Notes: generated by a model not told the origin, from the sequence alone. A stretch of 64,000 bases of DNA from Ruegeria arenilitoris (GCF_013032855.1 NZ_WQDA01000005.1:186001-250000), one strand, 5' to 3'. Positions 42,982 through 52,168 are shown, counted from the stretch's first letter. Program-made: numbers and translations.

Positions 42982-43040
42982 TTTTAATGACTGGCGGGTC
43001 ATAAATGGAGATGGCGTTACTGACCGTCAAGTCATTAAAA
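42982..43040. promoter_or_regulatory. Inverted-repeat operator region of the TetR/membrane-protein pair
   Basis: TTTTAATGAC (42982-42991) and GTCATTAAAA (43031-43040) are perfect inverted arms 39 bases apart. Within them ATGAC-N6-GTCAT (42987-43002) and TGAC-C-GTCA (43021-43029) are smaller palindromes. Such symmetry in a divergent gap suggests two regulator dimers. Confidence 0.5.
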
Positions 43041-43112
43041 GATTGAATTTGCGTGACGCCGCGTCCAATCTGCGTCAAGAGAGGCGCGCCGGAAGAAAAT
43101 CGGGGGGGCAAG

Positions 43113-43700
43113 ATGCCGAAGATCGTCGATCGCGAAGAGATGCAGGGGCGTATATTGGATGCCGCCATGGCCTGCTTTCTGGATCAGGGCTATCACGCCA
43201 CCAAGATGCAGGACGTGGCCCATCAAGCCGGGATGGCCAAGGGCACGTTGTATCTGTACTTCCAAAGCAAGGAGGCTCTGCTTCTGGCGTTGCTGCAGCG
43301 GTATTTCGAGGATATTCGCGCCCGCATCAGCGACATCCCGGCCCCGCAGACGCTGGACCAGTTCATGACCGGGCTGCGTCTGTCCATGCCTGCCGACCGT
43401 CTGGCGGCGACGCGGTTGTTCTTTGACGTGCTGGGCCCCGGATTTCAGGACCCGCGCGCGGCCGAGATCATTGGCGGGTTCTTCGCCTGGCTTGCCGATC
43501 ACTATGCTGCTCACTTCGCTCCCTTGATCCACGCTGGCGAAATCCGCGGCGATCTCAGTGCGAAGGCGGCAGCGCAGGCGGTGACGGCGATGCTGGACGG
43601 GTTGGTGATCCATCTGGCGATCTTCGGGGGCGATGAAAGCGACTTTGAAGCGCGGCGCGACGCGACCCTTTCGTTGCTTGAGGCCGGCCTGCGCGGATAA
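43113..43700 (+). CDS. TetR/AcrR-family transcriptional regulator
   Basis: A 195-residue regulator. The N-terminal helix-turn-helix spans about residues 8-55 (RILDAAMACFLDQGYHATKM, QDVAHQAGMAKGTLYLYFQS). The ligand domain is variable, with GLVIHLAIFGGDE near the end. MPKIVDREEM at 43113 is taken as start, with a G-rich site upstream. It probably represses the divergent membrane-protein gene and itself. Confidence 0.93.
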   Translation: MPKIVDREEMQGRILDAAMACFLDQGYHATKMQDVAHQAGMAKGTLYLYFQSKEALLLALLQRYFEDIRARISDIPAPQTLDQFMTGLRLSMPADRLAATRLFFDVLGPGFQDPRAAEIIGGFFAWLADHYAAHFAPLIHAGEIRGDLSAKAAAQAVTAMLDGLVIHLAIFGGDESDFEARRDATLSLLEAGLRG

Positions 43701-43798
43701 GCCGTTGCGCCCGACTTCTGTGCGGTTCGCACCGGATTGCGTGCCCGCGATGCAAATCCCGTTGATCCACAGGCCTGTTTTGGTCTAAGCGCGCAGAT

Positions 43799-45064
43799 AT
43801 GGATCACTTTCTCTACCGCGATGGCGTGTTGTGCGCCGAGGATGTCCCGGTTGCCGAGATCGCGGCTGCGGTCGGCACGCCGTTCTATGTCTATTCCACG
43901 GCGACGCTGCTGCGGCACTACAACCTGTTCGACGAGGCGTTGGCAGGTACCGACCACGTGGTCTGTTATGCGATGAAGGCCGCCAGCAATCAGGCCATTC
44001 TGAGAACGCTGGCGCAGGCGGGCGCGGGGATGGACGTGGTTTCGGGCGGCGAGTACCTGCGGGCCAAGGCAGCGGGTGTGCCGGGCGAAAAGATCGTGTT
44101 CTCGGGCGTCGGCAAAACGGCCGAGGAAATCCGCATCGCGCTGACCGGCGGGATTCGCCAGTTCAACGTCGAATCCGAGCCCGAGATGGAGGTGATCAAC
44201 GCCGTCGCGCAGGACCTGGGCGTGATCGCGCCGATCACCGTTCGCGTGAATCCGGACGTCGACGCCAAGACCCACGCCAAAATCGCCACCGGTAAATCCG
44301 AAAACAAATTCGGCATCCCGATCGTCCGTGCACCCGAGGTCTATGCCCATGCGGCCAGCCTGCCCGGCCTCAAGGTGGTGGGCATCGACGTGCATATCGG
44401 CTCTCAACTGACCGATCTTGAGCCATTCCGCCTGGCCTACTCCAAAGTCGCCGAACTGACCGAACAGCTGCGCGCACAGGGCCACGACATTCACCGTCTG
44501 GACCTGGGTGGCGGGCTGGGCATTCCCTATGCCCGCTCGAACGAAGCACCGCCGCTGCCGTTGGAATACGGTGCGATGATCAAGGAAACGCTGGGCCATC
44601 TGGGCTGCGAGATCGAGATCGAGCCGGGCCGTCTGATCGCGGGCAACGCGGGGCTGATGGTGTCAAAGGTGATCTATGTGAAGTCGGGCGAAGGGCGCGA
44701 TTTCCTGATCCTCGACGGGGCGATGAACGATCTGATCCGCCCGGCCATGTACGACGCCTATCATGACATCGTTCCCGTCATCGAGCCCGCGCCGGGGGTC
44801 GAACAACGCCCCTATGACATTGTCGGGCCGGTCTGCGAGACCGGGGATACCTTTGCGAAACAAAGGGCGATGCCACCGCTGAACCCGGGGGATCTGGTCG
44901 CATTTCGCAGCGCCGGCGCCTATGGCGCGGTTATGTCCAGTGAATACAACACCCGGCCCCTGATCCCCGAAGTTCTGGTTCATGGCGATCAATTCGCGGT
45001 TATTCGTGAACGGCCAACCTTTGACGAAATCATAAACCGCGATACCATACCTGAGTGGCTGTGA
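43799..45064 (+). CDS. lysA: Diaminopimelate decarboxylase
   Basis: A 421-residue PLP enzyme that makes lysine from meso-diaminopimelate. The PLP lysine is Lys60 in CYAMKAASNQ. HIGSQLTD, LDLGGGLGIPY, the EPGRLIAGNAG phosphate-binding loop and PVCETGDTF (Cys from the other subunit) are present. It is followed by the DUF4175 gene on the same strand. Confidence 0.96.
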   Translation: MDHFLYRDGVLCAEDVPVAEIAAAVGTPFYVYSTATLLRHYNLFDEALAGTDHVVCYAMKAASNQAILRTLAQAGAGMDVVSGGEYLRAKAAGVPGEKIVFSGVGKTAEEIRIALTGGIRQFNVESEPEMEVINAVAQDLGVIAPITVRVNPDVDAKTHAKIATGKSENKFGIPIVRAPEVYAHAASLPGLKVVGIDVHIGSQLTDLEPFRLAYSKVAELTEQLRAQGHDIHRLDLGGGLGIPYARSNEAPPLPLEYGAMIKETLGHLGCEIEIEPGRLIAGNAGLMVSKVIYVKSGEGRDFLILDGAMNDLIRPAMYDAYHDIVPVIEPAPGVEQRPYDIVGPVCETGDTFAKQRAMPPLNPGDLVAFRSAGAYGAVMSSEYNTRPLIPEVLVHGDQFAVIRERPTFDEIINRDTIPEWL

Positions 45065-45100
45065 CGCGATAACCGCGCGGGCCCGACCCGGAGGCCTGAC

Positions 45101-47644
45101 GTGACCGACACTCGCAACCTGCCGATCCCCAGACTGTCCCTGTTGCTGACGCGCACGGGGATGCTGGCCGAGCAGGTGATGCGCGCTTTTTGGCCGTTCC
45201 TGTCGATTGCGGCCCTGATCATGGCGGCCTTGCTGCTGGGCCTCCACGACCTCGTCAGCGTTGAAACCGTCTGGATCATCGGAGCCGCATCCATTCTGGC
45301 GTTTACGGTTGCATTGGTCTGGGGCGCGCGGAGGTTTCGGTTCCCTACCCGCACGCAGGCGCTTGTCCGACTGGACGAGACACTGCCGGGCCGTCCCATT
45401 CAGGCGTTGCTGGACGATCAGGCCATCGGGGCGATGGACGAAGATTCGCGCGCTTTGTGGCAGGCCCATCAGGCGCGCATGGCCGCCCGCGCCGCGCGGG
45501 CAGGACCGGTCAAGCCTGACCTGAACCTTGCCGCTCGTGACCCCTACGCGCTGCGCTATGCGGCGCTTTTGGCGCTGGTGGTCGGATTGCTGTTCGGATC
45601 GTTCTGGAAAGTTGGATCGGTCGCCCAGATGACACCCGGCACGGCCGCAGCCGGCCAAGGCCCCAGCTGGGAAGGCTGGGTCGAGCCACCTCGCTATACC
45701 GGCCTGCCGACGCTGTATCTGGCCGATCAATCCGGTCCGACGCTGACAGTGCCACAAGGCAGCCGCGTCACTTTGCGCTTCTATGGCGAGGTCGGCGCGC
45801 ACAGCTTGACCGAAACCAGTTCCTCCGCTTCCACCACGACAGCAACCGATCCGGATCAGGAGTTTGTCGTCGAGCGTTCTGGCCGATTGTCGATCGAGGG
45901 CCCTGCAGGACGTGACTGGGGTGTCGAGGTCATTGTGGACGCGCCGCCGGTAATCGCCGTGGCCGAACCCGCCACCGCCGAGGCTGGTGGCCAGATGAAA
46001 CTGCCGTTCTCGGCGCGTGACGATTATGGCATCCTGTCAGGCACCGCGTTGATCGAGTTGGACCTGTCTGCGGTCGATCGTCGCCATGGTCTGGCCGTTG
46101 AGCCCGAACCTCGCGACGCGGTCACCGTCGACCTGCCCATGCCGATCGCTGGTGACCGGAGCGATTTCACGGAAGATCTGATCGAGGACTTTTCGGAACA
46201 CCCTTGGGCGCACCTGCCGGTCAAGATTACCCTTTCGGCCGTCGATGCCGCTGATCAGGTGTCGGAGTCGGATGTCTACCGAACCGACCTTCCTGCCCGC
46301 CGGTTCTTTGATCCGCTGGCTGCGGCGGTGATTGAACAGCGCCGCGATCTGCTGTGGTCGCGCGACAATGCCAAAAGGGTGGCTCAGCTATTGCGGGCTG
46401 TTTCGCACCGGCCCGAGGATGTCTTCCGTTCGGAAACCGCATATCTGCGACTGCGCTACATTCTACGCCGGTTGGAAACCTTTACGGAATTCGGCCTGGG
46501 CCCCGAACAGCAGACCGAGATCGCGCAAGCCTTGTGGGATCTGGCCATCCTGATCGAAGAAGGCACGCTCGCCGATGCGCTGGAGCGGATGCGTCGCGCT
46601 CAAGAACGTCTGACCGAAGCGATGCAGAACGGTGCCAGCGATGAGGAGATCGCCGAGTTGATGCAGGAACTGCGTGAAGCGACCGACGAGTATCTTCGTC
46701 AGCTGCAGCGGCTGGCGCAGGAAAACCCGGACGGCCAGCAGGGCCAGCAGAACCAATCCGGTGAATCCATGCAGATGACGCAGGATGACCTTCAGCGGAT
46801 GATGGACCGGATCCAGGAACTGATGGAGCAGGGCCGCATGGCCGAGGCCCAGCAGGCGCTGGAGGAGTTCCAGCAGATGATGGAAAACATGCGGGTGACC
46901 CAGGGCCAGGGACAGGGGCAACAATCCGAAGGCCAGCAGGCCATGGAAGGATTGGCCGAAACCCTGCGTGAGCAGCAGGGCCTGAGCGACGAGGCCTTCC
47001 GTGACTTGCAGGAGCAATTCAATCCCGGCGCGCAGGCCGGTGAAAGCCAGGGCAATGAAGGCCGCTCGGGCGGTCAGGGGCGCGGCCAGAGCCATGAGGG
47101 TCAGGGCGGCCAGGGCCAAGGATCGGATCAGGCGGGCGAAGGCCAGCAAGGGCAAGGGACTCTGGCTGACCGCCAACAGGCGCTGCGCGATGAACTGAAT
47201 CGCCAGCAGCAGAACCTGCCGGGCGCCGGAACACCCGAAGGCGACGCCGCACGCGAGTCGCTGGGGCGTGCAGGTCGTGCCATGGATGAGGCCGAAGATG
47301 CCCTGCGGAGCGACGACCTTGCCGAAGCGATCGACCGCCAGTCCGAAGCAATGGAAGCGTTGCGCGAAGGGATGCGCGAGCTGGGTGAGGCCATGGCCCA
47401 GAACCAGCAGAACCAGCCCGGTCAGGGTACGCAGGAAGGCGACATGCAGGCCAACAACCGCGATCCGCTGGGTCGGAATCCGGGCGCTGCGGGCTCGATC
47501 TCGACCGAGGAGAACCTGCTGCAGGGGGATGATGTGTACCGCCGTGCCCGCGAGTTGCTGGATGAAATCCGTCGCCGCACGGGCGAAACCGACAGGCCCA
47601 GAATCGAACTGGAATACCTCAAAAGGCTGCTCGAGCGGTTCTGA
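45101..47644 (+). CDS. DUF4175 family (TIGR02302-type) membrane protein
   Basis: An 847-residue protein of unknown function. Hydrophobic segments lie near residues 28-50, 58-76 and 150-170. A periplasmic-type region of about 300 residues follows. The C-terminal half (about 500-800) is very rich in Gln, Glu, Met and Gly, with long helical heptad-like runs (MMDRIQELMEQGRMAEAQQA) and Gly/Gln low-complexity tracts. It starts with GTG at 45101, 37 bases after lysA, and ends EYLKRLLERF. The lysA-DUF4175 order is one I recall in this clade. Confidence 0.9.
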   Translation: MTDTRNLPIPRLSLLLTRTGMLAEQVMRAFWPFLSIAALIMAALLLGLHDLVSVETVWIIGAASILAFTVALVWGARRFRFPTRTQALVRLDETLPGRPIQALLDDQAIGAMDEDSRALWQAHQARMAARAARAGPVKPDLNLAARDPYALRYAALLALVVGLLFGSFWKVGSVAQMTPGTAAAGQGPSWEGWVEPPRYTGLPTLYLADQSGPTLTVPQGSRVTLRFYGEVGAHSLTETSSSASTTTATDPDQEFVVERSGRLSIEGPAGRDWGVEVIVDAPPVIAVAEPATAEAGGQMKLPFSARDDYGILSGTALIELDLSAVDRRHGLAVEPEPRDAVTVDLPMPIAGDRSDFTEDLIEDFSEHPWAHLPVKITLSAVDAADQVSESDVYRTDLPARRFFDPLAAAVIEQRRDLLWSRDNAKRVAQLLRAVSHRPEDVFRSETAYLRLRYILRRLETFTEFGLGPEQQTEIAQALWDLAILIEEGTLADALERMRRAQERLTEAMQNGASDEEIAELMQELREATDEYLRQLQRLAQENPDGQQGQQNQSGESMQMTQDDLQRMMDRIQELMEQGRMAEAQQALEEFQQMMENMRVTQGQGQGQQSEGQQAMEGLAETLREQQGLSDEAFRDLQEQFNPGAQAGESQGNEGRSGGQGRGQSHEGQGGQGQGSDQAGEGQQGQGTLADRQQALRDELNRQQQNLPGAGTPEGDAARESLGRAGRAMDEAEDALRSDDLAEAIDRQSEAMEALREGMRELGEAMAQNQQNQPGQGTQEGDMQANNRDPLGRNPGAAGSISTEENLLQGDDVYRRARELLDEIRRRTGETDRPRIELEYLKRLLERF

Positions 47645-47653
47645 CCGGCAGAG

Positions 47654-48427
47654 TTACTCGGTCGCGGAGCCAGCCTGCGATTCCAGCCAGATCCGGGCCT
47701 GATCGACCATCGAGACATACGACTGCAACACAGGCTCGGCCTGGGGAACTGCCTCGCTGATCTGGCGGGCGTTGCCGTAGATCAGGAACAGGATGACCCC
47801 GATGATCAGGATCAGCGCAAAGCCCCGCAGGAACCCGCCCGATTTCCGCGGCGGGGCTTCGGCGGGCTCTGCCGCGGTCGGGGCGTCGTCGCTGCGCAAA
47901 GTCGAATTGATGCTGTCCACATCCGGCAGCGCCTCTTTCTGACCGGTTCCCGAGGCGGTTTCGGTCGCCGCAGGAGGTTTGGGCTTGGGGGCCGGTTCCG
48001 GCTGCTGATCCAGGCCCAGATCCGGCTGACTTTCCAGGCCGGACCCTTCCTTGGCGCGCAGTTCGGTCTCACGCGCGGCTTCCTCTCGCAGGATTGTCGC
48101 AACGGCCGGATCGACGTTGCCGGTCGGAGCGGCTGGCCGGGCTTCGTCCGTGGGTTCGGGATCGGGCTGTTCGGCTTCGACCTGTTCGTCTTCTGCCTGC
48201 TCCGGTTCCGGCGCAGCAGCTTCGGCGGCCGGCGTCTCAGACGTATCCGAGGGCGCGCTTTCGGCCGGCCCATCATCGGTTTCGGCCGCGACAGGCTCAG
48301 CCTCCGGGTGTTTGGGTTGGAACCAGGTCTGCTCGCAGCTCGAGCATTGCACGTCTCGGCCTTCTTCCGGAATGACCTCATCCGGAACCTCGTACTGGGC
48401 ATTACAGTTCGGGCATGTTAGTCGCAT
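47654..48427 (-). CDS. Zinc-ribbon (MJ0042-type) membrane protein
   Basis: A 257-residue protein. The N-terminus is a zinc ribbon MRLTCPNCNAQYEVPDEVIP with a second CSSCEQTW pair, as in MJ0042-type domains. An acidic Pro/Ala/Glu-rich disordered linker of about 130 residues follows, then one membrane segment (GFALILIIGVILFLIYG near 196-212) and a short tail. It is probably an inner-membrane protein with a cytoplasmic zinc ribbon. It is divergent from ftsE, and a role in envelope or division control is only suggested by that. Confidence 0.85.
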   Translation of the reverse strand: MRLTCPNCNAQYEVPDEVIPEEGRDVQCSSCEQTWFQPKHPEAEPVAAETDDGPAESAPSDTSETPAAEAAAPEPEQAEDEQVEAEQPDPEPTDEARPAAPTGNVDPAVATILREEAARETELRAKEGSGLESQPDLGLDQQPEPAPKPKPPAATETASGTGQKEALPDVDSINSTLRSDDAPTAAEPAEAPPRKSGGFLRGFALILIIGVILFLIYGNARQISEAVPQAEPVLQSYVSMVDQARIWLESQAGSATE

Positions 48428-48608
48428 ACTGCCTCCCCGGCCGCCAGCGGCCTGTCGTCGTTTTTCCAAGAATGATAATCCGTTAAGGCGAAACAGCAAA
48501 GCGCGTTTTCGGCCCGGTGGATCAAGTGTCGCCAAATGGACTCGGTGCAGGCATTGAAACCGTGGTCGTGCTCGGGCAAGAAGGGCGCAAGCAATATTGA
48601 GGGCAGGC

Positions 48609-49286
48609 GTGATCGAGCTTGAAAATGTCAGCTACAGCTATGGCGGCGGTGAACTGCTGAGCAATGTCTCGGTCCAGTTGCAGCCGGGGTCGTTCCATTT
48701 TCTGACCGGCCCGTCCGGAGCGGGCAAAACGACCCTGTTGAAACTCTGCTATGGCGCGTTGCTGGCCAGTTCGGGGCGGATCAGCGCCTTTGACCAGGAC
48801 ATTGCCCGACTGGACCGGGACCAGATGGCCCTGCTGCGCCGCCGCATCGGTGTCGTTCATCAGGACTGCCGGTTTCTGGACCACATGACTCTGGCTGAGA
48901 ATGTCGCCCTGCCACTGATGGTGTCGGGACGCTCTGTCGAGTCCGAGCAGGAAGATCTGACCGAACTCCTGTCCTGGGTCGGTCTGGGTGGCCGCCTGGA
49001 CGCACTTCCGCCGGAGCTTTCGGGCGGCGAGCGGCAACGGGCCGCACTGGCGCGGGCGGTCATCCTGTCACCGGACGTGGTGTTGGCCGACGAACCCACC
49101 GGCAACGTCGACTGGGAGATGTCCCAGCGTCTGCTGCGTCTGCTGATCGAGCTGAACCACATGGGAAAGACCGTGGTGATCGCCACCCATGATCTGAGCT
49201 TGATCCGGGCGGCCAAAAGCCAGGTGCAGGCCCGGGTTCTTCGGATCTCGCAGCGGCGGCTGCAACTGGCGGGGGCGGATCTATGA
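48609..49286 (+). CDS. ftsE: Cell-division ATP-binding protein FtsE
   Basis: A 225-residue ABC ATPase that works with FtsX to activate peptidoglycan hydrolysis at the septum. Walker A is GPSGAGKTT at 34-42, the signature LSGGERQRAALARA near 135-148 and Walker B VVLADEPTGNVD. The GTG at 48609 (MIELENVSYSYG in the usual family start) with GAGGG just upstream is preferred to a TTG four codons earlier. It overlaps ftsX by four bases. Confidence 0.93.
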   Translation: MIELENVSYSYGGGELLSNVSVQLQPGSFHFLTGPSGAGKTTLLKLCYGALLASSGRISAFDQDIARLDRDQMALLRRRIGVVHQDCRFLDHMTLAENVALPLMVSGRSVESEQEDLTELLSWVGLGGRLDALPPELSGGERQRAALARAVILSPDVVLADEPTGNVDWEMSQRLLRLLIELNHMGKTVVIATHDLSLIRAAKSQVQARVLRISQRRLQLAGADL

Positions 49287-50182
49287 TTGCCGATGACATT
49301 CGTGCCCTGCTGCGCCGGGACGCCCGGGCTGACCGCGTCGTGCCGCCAACCGGATTTACGGCGCACCTGACCCTTTTCGTGTCAGGTGCGATGGCCTTTC
49401 TGACAGTATTCGCGCTTGCGCTGTCGCTGGCCTCGGGCCGGTTGGCCGATCGCTGGGCCTCGGAGCTGGCCGGAGCGGCCACTCTGCGGATCAATGCGCC
49501 TGCTGAACAGCGTGCCGCGCAGTCCGAGGCCGCTCTGGAGGTTCTGAAACAGACCTCGGGCGTGGCCTCGGCCCGCGCGCTCAGCGCCGAAGAACAGGCC
49601 GCCTTGCTGGCCCCCTGGTTCGGCCCCGATCTGCCGCTGGACACCCTGCCGGTGCCTCAGCTCATCGAAATCATCGAGGGCGAGCCGGGGCTGGACACGA
49701 TGGGCCTGCGACTGCGGCTGGCGGCCGAGGTGCCAGGCGCGGTTCTGGATGACCATTCCCGCTGGCGCGAGCCGCTGGTCGATGCAGCCACCTCGCTGCG
49801 GCGGTTGGGCTGGATCTCGATCCTGCTGATCGGCGGGGCCACGGCGGCGATGATCACGCTTGCTGCCAATGCATCGCTTGCGGCCAACGCCCAGATCATC
49901 GAGGTGCTGCGTCAGGTCGGCGCGCGCGACCGTTTCATCGCCGGTGCTTTCGTGCGGCGCTTCACCTGGCGCGCGTTTTTCGGTGCCGTGGTGGGGACGG
50001 TTCTGGGCCTGACCGGGGTGCTGCTGCTGCCCGAGGCCTCAGATGCGGGCGGTTTCCTGACCGGCCTTGGATTCCAGGGCGCCGACTGGCTGCTGCCCGC
50101 CGTAATCCCCGTTTTGGGCGCGGCAGTGGCCTTTGCCGCCACATGGTCGGCGGCCCGTCGCAAATTGAAGGAGCTTTCGTGA
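49283..50182 (+). CDS. ftsX: Cell-division permease FtsX
   Basis: A 299-residue membrane protein, the transmembrane partner of FtsE. One N-terminal span (TLFVSGAMAFLTVFALALSL), a periplasmic domain of about 120 residues and three C-terminal spans fit the FtsX topology. AANASLAANAQIIEVLRQVGA is the cytoplasmic-loop signature. It overlaps ftsE (ATGA) and plsC (TGATG). Confidence 0.9.
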   Translation: MIADDIRALLRRDARADRVVPPTGFTAHLTLFVSGAMAFLTVFALALSLASGRLADRWASELAGAATLRINAPAEQRAAQSEAALEVLKQTSGVASARALSAEEQAALLAPWFGPDLPLDTLPVPQLIEIIEGEPGLDTMGLRLRLAAEVPGAVLDDHSRWREPLVDAATSLRRLGWISILLIGGATAAMITLAANASLAANAQIIEVLRQVGARDRFIAGAFVRRFTWRAFFGAVVGTVLGLTGVLLLPEASDAGGFLTGLGFQGADWLLPAVIPVLGAAVAFAATWSAARRKLKELS

Positions 50183-50925
50183 TGGCAATGGCGGTCCAAT
50201 GGGTGCGCTCGCTGATCTTCATGGTCACGATCTACGCCTGGATGGCGGTTCTGGGCCTGGTCTTCGCGCCCTATGCGCTGTTCTCCAAGCGCGGGGCGCT
50301 GCGCGCCTGCAAGACCTATGCGCGCACGACCATATGGCTGGCGCGCTGGATGGTGGGCATTCGCGGCGAGGTGCGCGGCAACGTGCCCACGGGTGAGGTG
50401 GTCATCGCCGCCAAGCACCAATCCTTCTTCGACATCATTCTGATCTTTGACGCGATCCCCCATGGCAAGTTCATCATGAAGCGCGAACTGCTGTGGACCC
50501 CGATCATCGGCATGTATGCCCGTCGTCTGGGCTGTATCCCGGTCAATCGCGGCAAGCGAGGCGCGGCAGTGGCCAAGATGGTCAAGGACGTTTCCAAAGA
50601 GTTTACCGAGCCCGGGCAACTGGTGATCTATCCGCAGGGCACCCGCGTGGCGCCGGGGGTCTACAAGCCCTACAAGGTCGGCACCGCCGTTCTGTACGAG
50701 GGGCTGGGCTTCCCCTGCGTGCCGGCGGCCACCAATGTCGGTGTCTTCTGGCCCCGGTCGGGGATTCTGCGCAAACCCGGCCATGCGATCGTCGAGTTCC
50801 TCGACCCGATCGAACCGGGCGTTGATCGCGAATCCTTCCTGGCCCGGCTGGAAGAGGTGATCGAGACGCGTTCGAACGCGCTGATGCGCGAAGTGGGGTT
50901 TGATCCGGATGCAGTACATCAATGA
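50182..50925 (+). CDS. plsC: 1-acyl-sn-glycerol-3-phosphate acyltransferase
   Basis: A 247-residue membrane acyltransferase of phosphatidic-acid synthesis. The catalytic box HQSFFD is at residues 79-84, with IPVNRGKR and the YPQGTRVAPG block following. A hydrophobic N-terminal anchor precedes them. The ATG overlaps the ftsX stop. The 3' end overlaps the PPOX gene by 17 bases, so the ftsE-ftsX-plsC-PPOX genes form one unit. Confidence 0.92.
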   Translation: MAMAVQWVRSLIFMVTIYAWMAVLGLVFAPYALFSKRGALRACKTYARTTIWLARWMVGIRGEVRGNVPTGEVVIAAKHQSFFDIILIFDAIPHGKFIMKRELLWTPIIGMYARRLGCIPVNRGKRGAAVAKMVKDVSKEFTEPGQLVIYPQGTRVAPGVYKPYKVGTAVLYEGLGFPCVPAATNVGVFWPRSGILRKPGHAIVEFLDPIEPGVDRESFLARLEEVIETRSNALMREVGFDPDAVHQ

Positions 50926-51514
50926 CATCACCGCGCTCGAGGCGCTGTACGGCACCCCCGGCGCGGCCTCGATGCGGAAGGTTGCGCGGCAACTGACGCC
51001 GCTCTACCGCAAATGGATCATGGCGTCGCGGCTGTGCGTGCTGTCCACAGTGGGCCCCGAAGGCGTGGATGGCAGCCCCCGGGGCGATGACGGCCCGGTG
51101 GTGATAGAACTGGACCCAGGCACCCTGGCCTTGCCCGACTGGCGCGGCAACAACCGCCTGGACAGCCTGCGCAACATCGTGCGCGATCCGCGTGTGGCGT
51201 TGATGTTCATGGTGCCCGGCTCGAACAACGTGGTGCGGGTGAACGGCACCGCCCGGTTGACGGCCGATGCCGACCTGCGCGCCCGGTTCGAGAAAAAGGG
51301 CAAGCAACCGGCCACGGTGATCGTTATCGAAATCGGGGAAATCTACTCGCAATGCGCCCGCGCGCTGATGCGGGCTGAAACCTGGACCGGCGGCGATCAC
51401 AGCGCCGGGTTGCCGACGGTGGGCGAGATTCTGGCCGAAGTGTCTCAGGGCGAGGAAGGCGGCGCACGCTATGATCGCGAATGGCGCGCGCGCGCCGCAA
51501 AGACGATGTGGTGA
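50909..51514 (+). CDS. PPOX-class FMN-dependent flavoprotein (MSMEG_1061-like)
   Basis: A 201-residue split-barrel FMN protein of the pyridoxamine-phosphate-oxidase superfamily. RLCVLSTVGPEGVDGSPRGD, LPDWRGNNRLDSLRNIVRDP and IYSQCARALMRAETW resemble the MSMEG_1061 group, whose substrate is not established. MQYINDI at 50909 is the start; a TTG three codons upstream is unlikely. It ends immediately before the convergent flavodoxin-fold gene. Confidence 0.88.
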   Translation: MQYINDITALEALYGTPGAASMRKVARQLTPLYRKWIMASRLCVLSTVGPEGVDGSPRGDDGPVVIELDPGTLALPDWRGNNRLDSLRNIVRDPRVALMFMVPGSNNVVRVNGTARLTADADLRARFEKKGKQPATVIVIEIGEIYSQCARALMRAETWTGGDHSAGLPTVGEILAEVSQGEEGGARYDREWRARAAKTMW

Positions 51515-52108
51515 TCACGCTGCCGTCGCGCCCAGCCGGGTGACCCGTGCGATCCATTTCTGGACGCTGTCCTGCTTGGGGTAGCTGGCACCGGAAAACC
51601 AGGTGAACCGCGTCGGCTTGAACCCGACAAATCCCAGAACCTGACCGCGCATCTGGTGAATCAATGCCCGGCGGTAAACCAGCCGCATGAACCAGCCCGG
51701 CGTGTCCGAGGTGATGATGACGCGCGCCGATCGGCCGTCGAGCATCGGCGCCGGGAATCCCAGTTTGTTGGGATTGCGGGTGTCGAACGTACGGCCCGGG
51801 ATGAACATCCGGTCGATCAGCCCCTTGAGCTTGGCGGGCAGGCCGCCCCACCACATGGGCGTGGTCAGAACCAGGTGATCGCTCCATTCGAAATCCTGCA
51901 GAACCTGTTCCAGAACCGGCTCCAGCGGTTTGAAATCATGATAGTTGCCCTGTCCGAAATCGAAATCGAACTCCAGCTCGCTGAGGTGGACGATCTTTAC
52001 GTCATGGCCCTTGGCGCGGGCGGCTTCGGCATAGGTGTCGGCAAAGGTGCGCGACAGGCTGCTTTCGGCGGGGTGACCGTCGAGGATGAGAATTTTCTTG
52101 GGCTGCAT
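51515..52108 (-). CDS. NAD(P)H dehydrogenase (quinone), flavodoxin-like fold
   Basis: A 197-residue flavodoxin-fold oxidoreductase. ILILDGHPAESSLSR near residues 5-19 and TTPMWWGGLPAKLKGLIDRM near 88-107 mark the KefF/MdaB/NQO1-like group, which reduces quinones or other xenobiotics with NAD(P)H. It is divergent from a TetR regulator, and three identical palindromes lie between them, so expression is presumably induced when a ligand releases that regulator. Confidence 0.9.
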   Translation of the reverse strand: MQPKKILILDGHPAESSLSRTFADTYAEAARAKGHDVKIVHLSELEFDFDFGQGNYHDFKPLEPVLEQVLQDFEWSDHLVLTTPMWWGGLPAKLKGLIDRMFIPGRTFDTRNPNKLGFPAPMLDGRSARVIITSDTPGWFMRLVYRRALIHQMRGQVLGFVGFKPTRFTWFSGASYPKQDSVQKWIARVTRLGATAA

Positions 52109-52124
52109 CGGGGTTCTCCTAAAA

Positions 52125-52138
52125 TTGACCACGGTCAG
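52125..52138. promoter_or_regulatory. TetR operator copy 1
   Basis: TTGACCACGGTCAG, palindromic arms TTGACC and GGTCA around AC; one end position differs from the other copies. It lies 17 bases upstream of the flavodoxin-fold gene. Confidence 0.7.
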
Positions 52139-52154
52139 TTTATAGAATCAAAAA

Positions 52155-52168
52155 TTGACCACGGTCAA
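52155..52168. promoter_or_regulatory. TetR operator copy 2
   Basis: TTGACCACGGTCAA, perfect arms TTGACC-AC-GGTCAA. It begins 30 bases after copy 1, close to three helical turns. Confidence 0.75.

Noticed and set aside
47001..47198. Short plus-strand frame within the Gln/Gly-rich part of the DUF4175 gene as a separate gene
   Set aside because: Out-of-frame low-complexity shadow without RBS or independent context.
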